From positions 1 to 7,126 of the forward strand of contig CALGTJ010000678.1 of NCBI GenBank assembly GCA_937901435.1: DNA of 7,126 bases, in the 5' to 3' direction. Positions 5,782 to 7,126 of this stretch are shown one piece after another; the first letter of the stretch is position 1; every line of letters begins with the position of its first letter. The translations under genes and the position numbers were made by a program. The notes below the pieces were generated by a model. That model made no database searches and was not told the origin of the DNA. It saw nothing but the letters and a program-made list of their open reading frames with translations. This DNA is from an uncultured Rhodobacter sp. Its GTDB lineage: Bacteria; Pseudomonadota; Alphaproteobacteria; Rhodobacterales; Rhodobacteraceae.

Positions 5782-6770
5782 AGGGCTTTGACGCCAAATT
5801 CCGGGATTTTCCCGATTATATCATCGGTATCACCAAGGAAATCTGGGAGGATCGCGGGATCGCGACCCTGCACCAGTATTACGCGCCTGATATTGTCGTG
5901 CGCTCGCCCGCCTCTGTGGTGGTGGGCAATCAGGGCGTGATCGCGGCGACCATGGCGACGCTGGCAGAGTTTCCCGACCGAAAGCTGTTGGGAGAGGATG
6001 TGATCTGGTCCGGCTCGCCCGAGGACGGCATGCTTAGCTCGCACCGGCTGATGTGCACCGCGACCCACACGGGTGACGGGGTCTATGGCGCGGCAAGCGG
6101 GGCAAAGCTGGCCTATCGGGTGATTGCCGACTGCCATGCAATCAACAACCAGATCAATGACGAATGGCTGATCCGCGATCAGGGCGCGGTGGTGCGTCAG
6201 CTTGGTCTGGATCCCAAGGCCTATGCGCGCGATCTGATCGCCAGCGAGGGGGGGCCAGAGGCTTGTGTACGTCCCTTTACCCCCGCCAGTGATCAGCCCG
6301 GACCCTATCAGGGTCGGGGCAATGAAAATGAGTGGGGCGCGTGTTATGGCGACGGTATGACCCGGATCATGCAGGCAGATTTCGCTGCTATCCCGAACCT
6401 TTACGACCGCGCGGTGCAAATGGAACTGCCCGGAGGACTAACCGCCCATAGCCATGACGGCGCGGATCGCTTTTGGATGGGGCTACGCGCGGCCTTTCCC
6501 GATGCGGTCTTTACCATTCACCACCAGATTGGCCGCGATGATCCGCTTATGCCGCCACGTGCGGCGCTGCGCTGGTCCCTTCAGGGGCGTCACAGCGGTT
6601 GGGGCGTCTTTGGCAAACCCACCGGGACCGAGGTGCACATCATGGGCGCAAACCACGCAGAATTTGGCCCCTATGGCGCAGGTGGCGCGCCTGCGATCCG
6701 GCGCGAATGGGTGTTGTTTGACGAAACGGCGATCTGGAAACAGATCCTGCTGCACACAGGTGAGATATGA
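5778..6770 (+). CDS. Tandem SnoaL-like / NTF2-like two-domain protein (second of two)
   Basis: With the start at 5778 the protein has 330 residues; starting at 5769 would add only MDA. Domain 1 (about 15-145) ends in NDEWLIRDQGAVVRQLG with Asp134 and Gln141. Domain 2 (about 195-325) ends in REWVLFDETAIWKQ with Asp315 and Gln322. Both ends repeat the W-x3-D-x6-Q pattern, which is also found, complete or nearly so, in both domains of the protein at 3722-4762. The two proteins are otherwise only distantly alike, so they are old paralogues or have related folds with different roles. No signal peptide or membrane segment is seen. A cyclase, isomerase, hydratase or dehydratase role would fit the family, but none is shown. 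A purely structural partner role for one of the pair is also possible. Confidence 0.8.
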   Translation: MKGFDAKFRDFPDYIIGITKEIWEDRGIATLHQYYAPDIVVRSPASVVVGNQGVIAATMATLAEFPDRKLLGEDVIWSGSPEDGMLSSHRLMCTATHTGDGVYGAASGAKLAYRVIADCHAINNQINDEWLIRDQGAVVRQLGLDPKAYARDLIASEGGPEACVRPFTPASDQPGPYQGRGNENEWGACYGDGMTRIMQADFAAIPNLYDRAVQMELPGGLTAHSHDGADRFWMGLRAAFPDAVFTIHHQIGRDDPLMPPRAALRWSLQGRHSGWGVFGKPTGTEVHIMGANHAEFGPYGAGGAPAIRREWVLFDETAIWKQILLHTGEI

Positions 6771-7126
6771 CCCTGCAAGACATGAATACGCGCATCGTGC
6801 GTTACGGAGAATTGCGCCCCTGCCGCACCGCCTTTATCGACGCCCATACGCCGGGGTCGGATCAGAAAGAGAACTTTACCATCATCGGCGGCGGTGTCAG
6901 TGAAAGTGCCGATCAGCATGTGCATATCGCCATCCCGCACGGGTTCAACATCGGTGCCGCTGGCCAGCCACCCAAATGCCGCAACTCGTTGCACACCCAT
7001 CGCACGGCAGAGGTGTTTTTCGTCCTGTCAGGGCGCTGGCGCTTTTTCTGGGGGCGCTATGGCACGGCGGGCGAGGTGGTGCTGGAACAGGGTGATATCA
7101 TCAATATCCCCACCGGGATTTTCCGC
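6767..7126 (+). CDS. Cupin-domain protein, 3' end missing
   Basis: The ATG at 6767 overlaps the previous stop as ATGA, and AGG at 6758-6760 is a plausible ribosome site. The reading frame stays open for 120 codons to the right edge. Cupin motif 1 is present: His76, His78, Glu82 and Gly89 in LHTHRTAEVFFVLSG, so three of the four usual metal ligands are there. Motif 2 begins with GDIINIPTG (109-117), but the last visible residue, Arg120, stands where the fourth ligand His usually is (P-x-G-x-x-H). Small cupins in catabolic operons can be isomerases, dioxygenases or epimerases, or can bind sugars and acids. The substrate is unknown. It is cotranscribed with the SnoaL-like genes and probably acts in the same pathway in the cytoplasm. 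Confidence 0.88.
   Translation, partial: MTLQDMNTRIVRYGELRPCRTAFIDAHTPGSDQKENFTIIGGGVSESADQHVHIAIPHGFNIGAAGQPPKCRNSLHTHRTAEVFFVLSGRWRFFWGRYGTAGEVVLEQGDIINIPTGIFR

Overview
The window looks like a catabolic locus from an alphaproteobacterium, most likely a member of the Rhodobacterales (roseobacter group). This is an inference. It rests on the GC-rich sequence, the tightly packed genes, and the resemblance of the solute-binding protein and LacI-type regulator to types common in that group. No rRNA, tRNA, CRISPR array, insertion sequence or integrase is visible.

Layout. Positions 1-1078 (minus strand) hold most of a periplasmic solute-binding protein of a sugar/polyol-type ABC importer; its 3' end, and presumably the permease genes, lie beyond the left edge. 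Positions 1079-1335 are a divergent control region with two matching LacI-type operators whose centres are exactly 120 bp apart. Each lies just downstream of a weak candidate promoter, one facing each way. From 1336 to the right edge six plus-strand genes follow almost without gaps: the importer's ATPase (1336-2379), a zinc- and NAD-dependent dehydrogenase of the histidinol dehydrogenase family (2405-3715), a double SnoaL/NTF2-like protein (3722-4762), a LacI-family regulator (4759-5781), a second double SnoaL/NTF2-like protein (5778-6770), and a cupin cut by the right edge (6767-7126). The last three junctions are 4-base start/stop overlaps, so the genes from 1336 onward probably form one translationally coupled operon with its own regulator inside it.

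How the parts may work together (inference). A small polar compound is bound in the periplasm and imported by the split ABC system. The dehydrogenase oxidises a hydroxyl group to a carboxylate, as its relative HpsN (sulfopropanediol dehydrogenase) does. The SnoaL-like proteins and the cupin process or isomerise intermediates. The LacI-type protein represses both divergent units until the compound or a metabolite binds it. The substrate cannot be read from the sequence. No histidine-biosynthesis gene is present, so the dehydrogenase is unlikely to be the biosynthetic HisD. The combination of a HisD-family enzyme with four SnoaL-like domains, a cupin and a CUT1-type importer is not a pathway I can name, and it is the best candidate here for an undescribed system.
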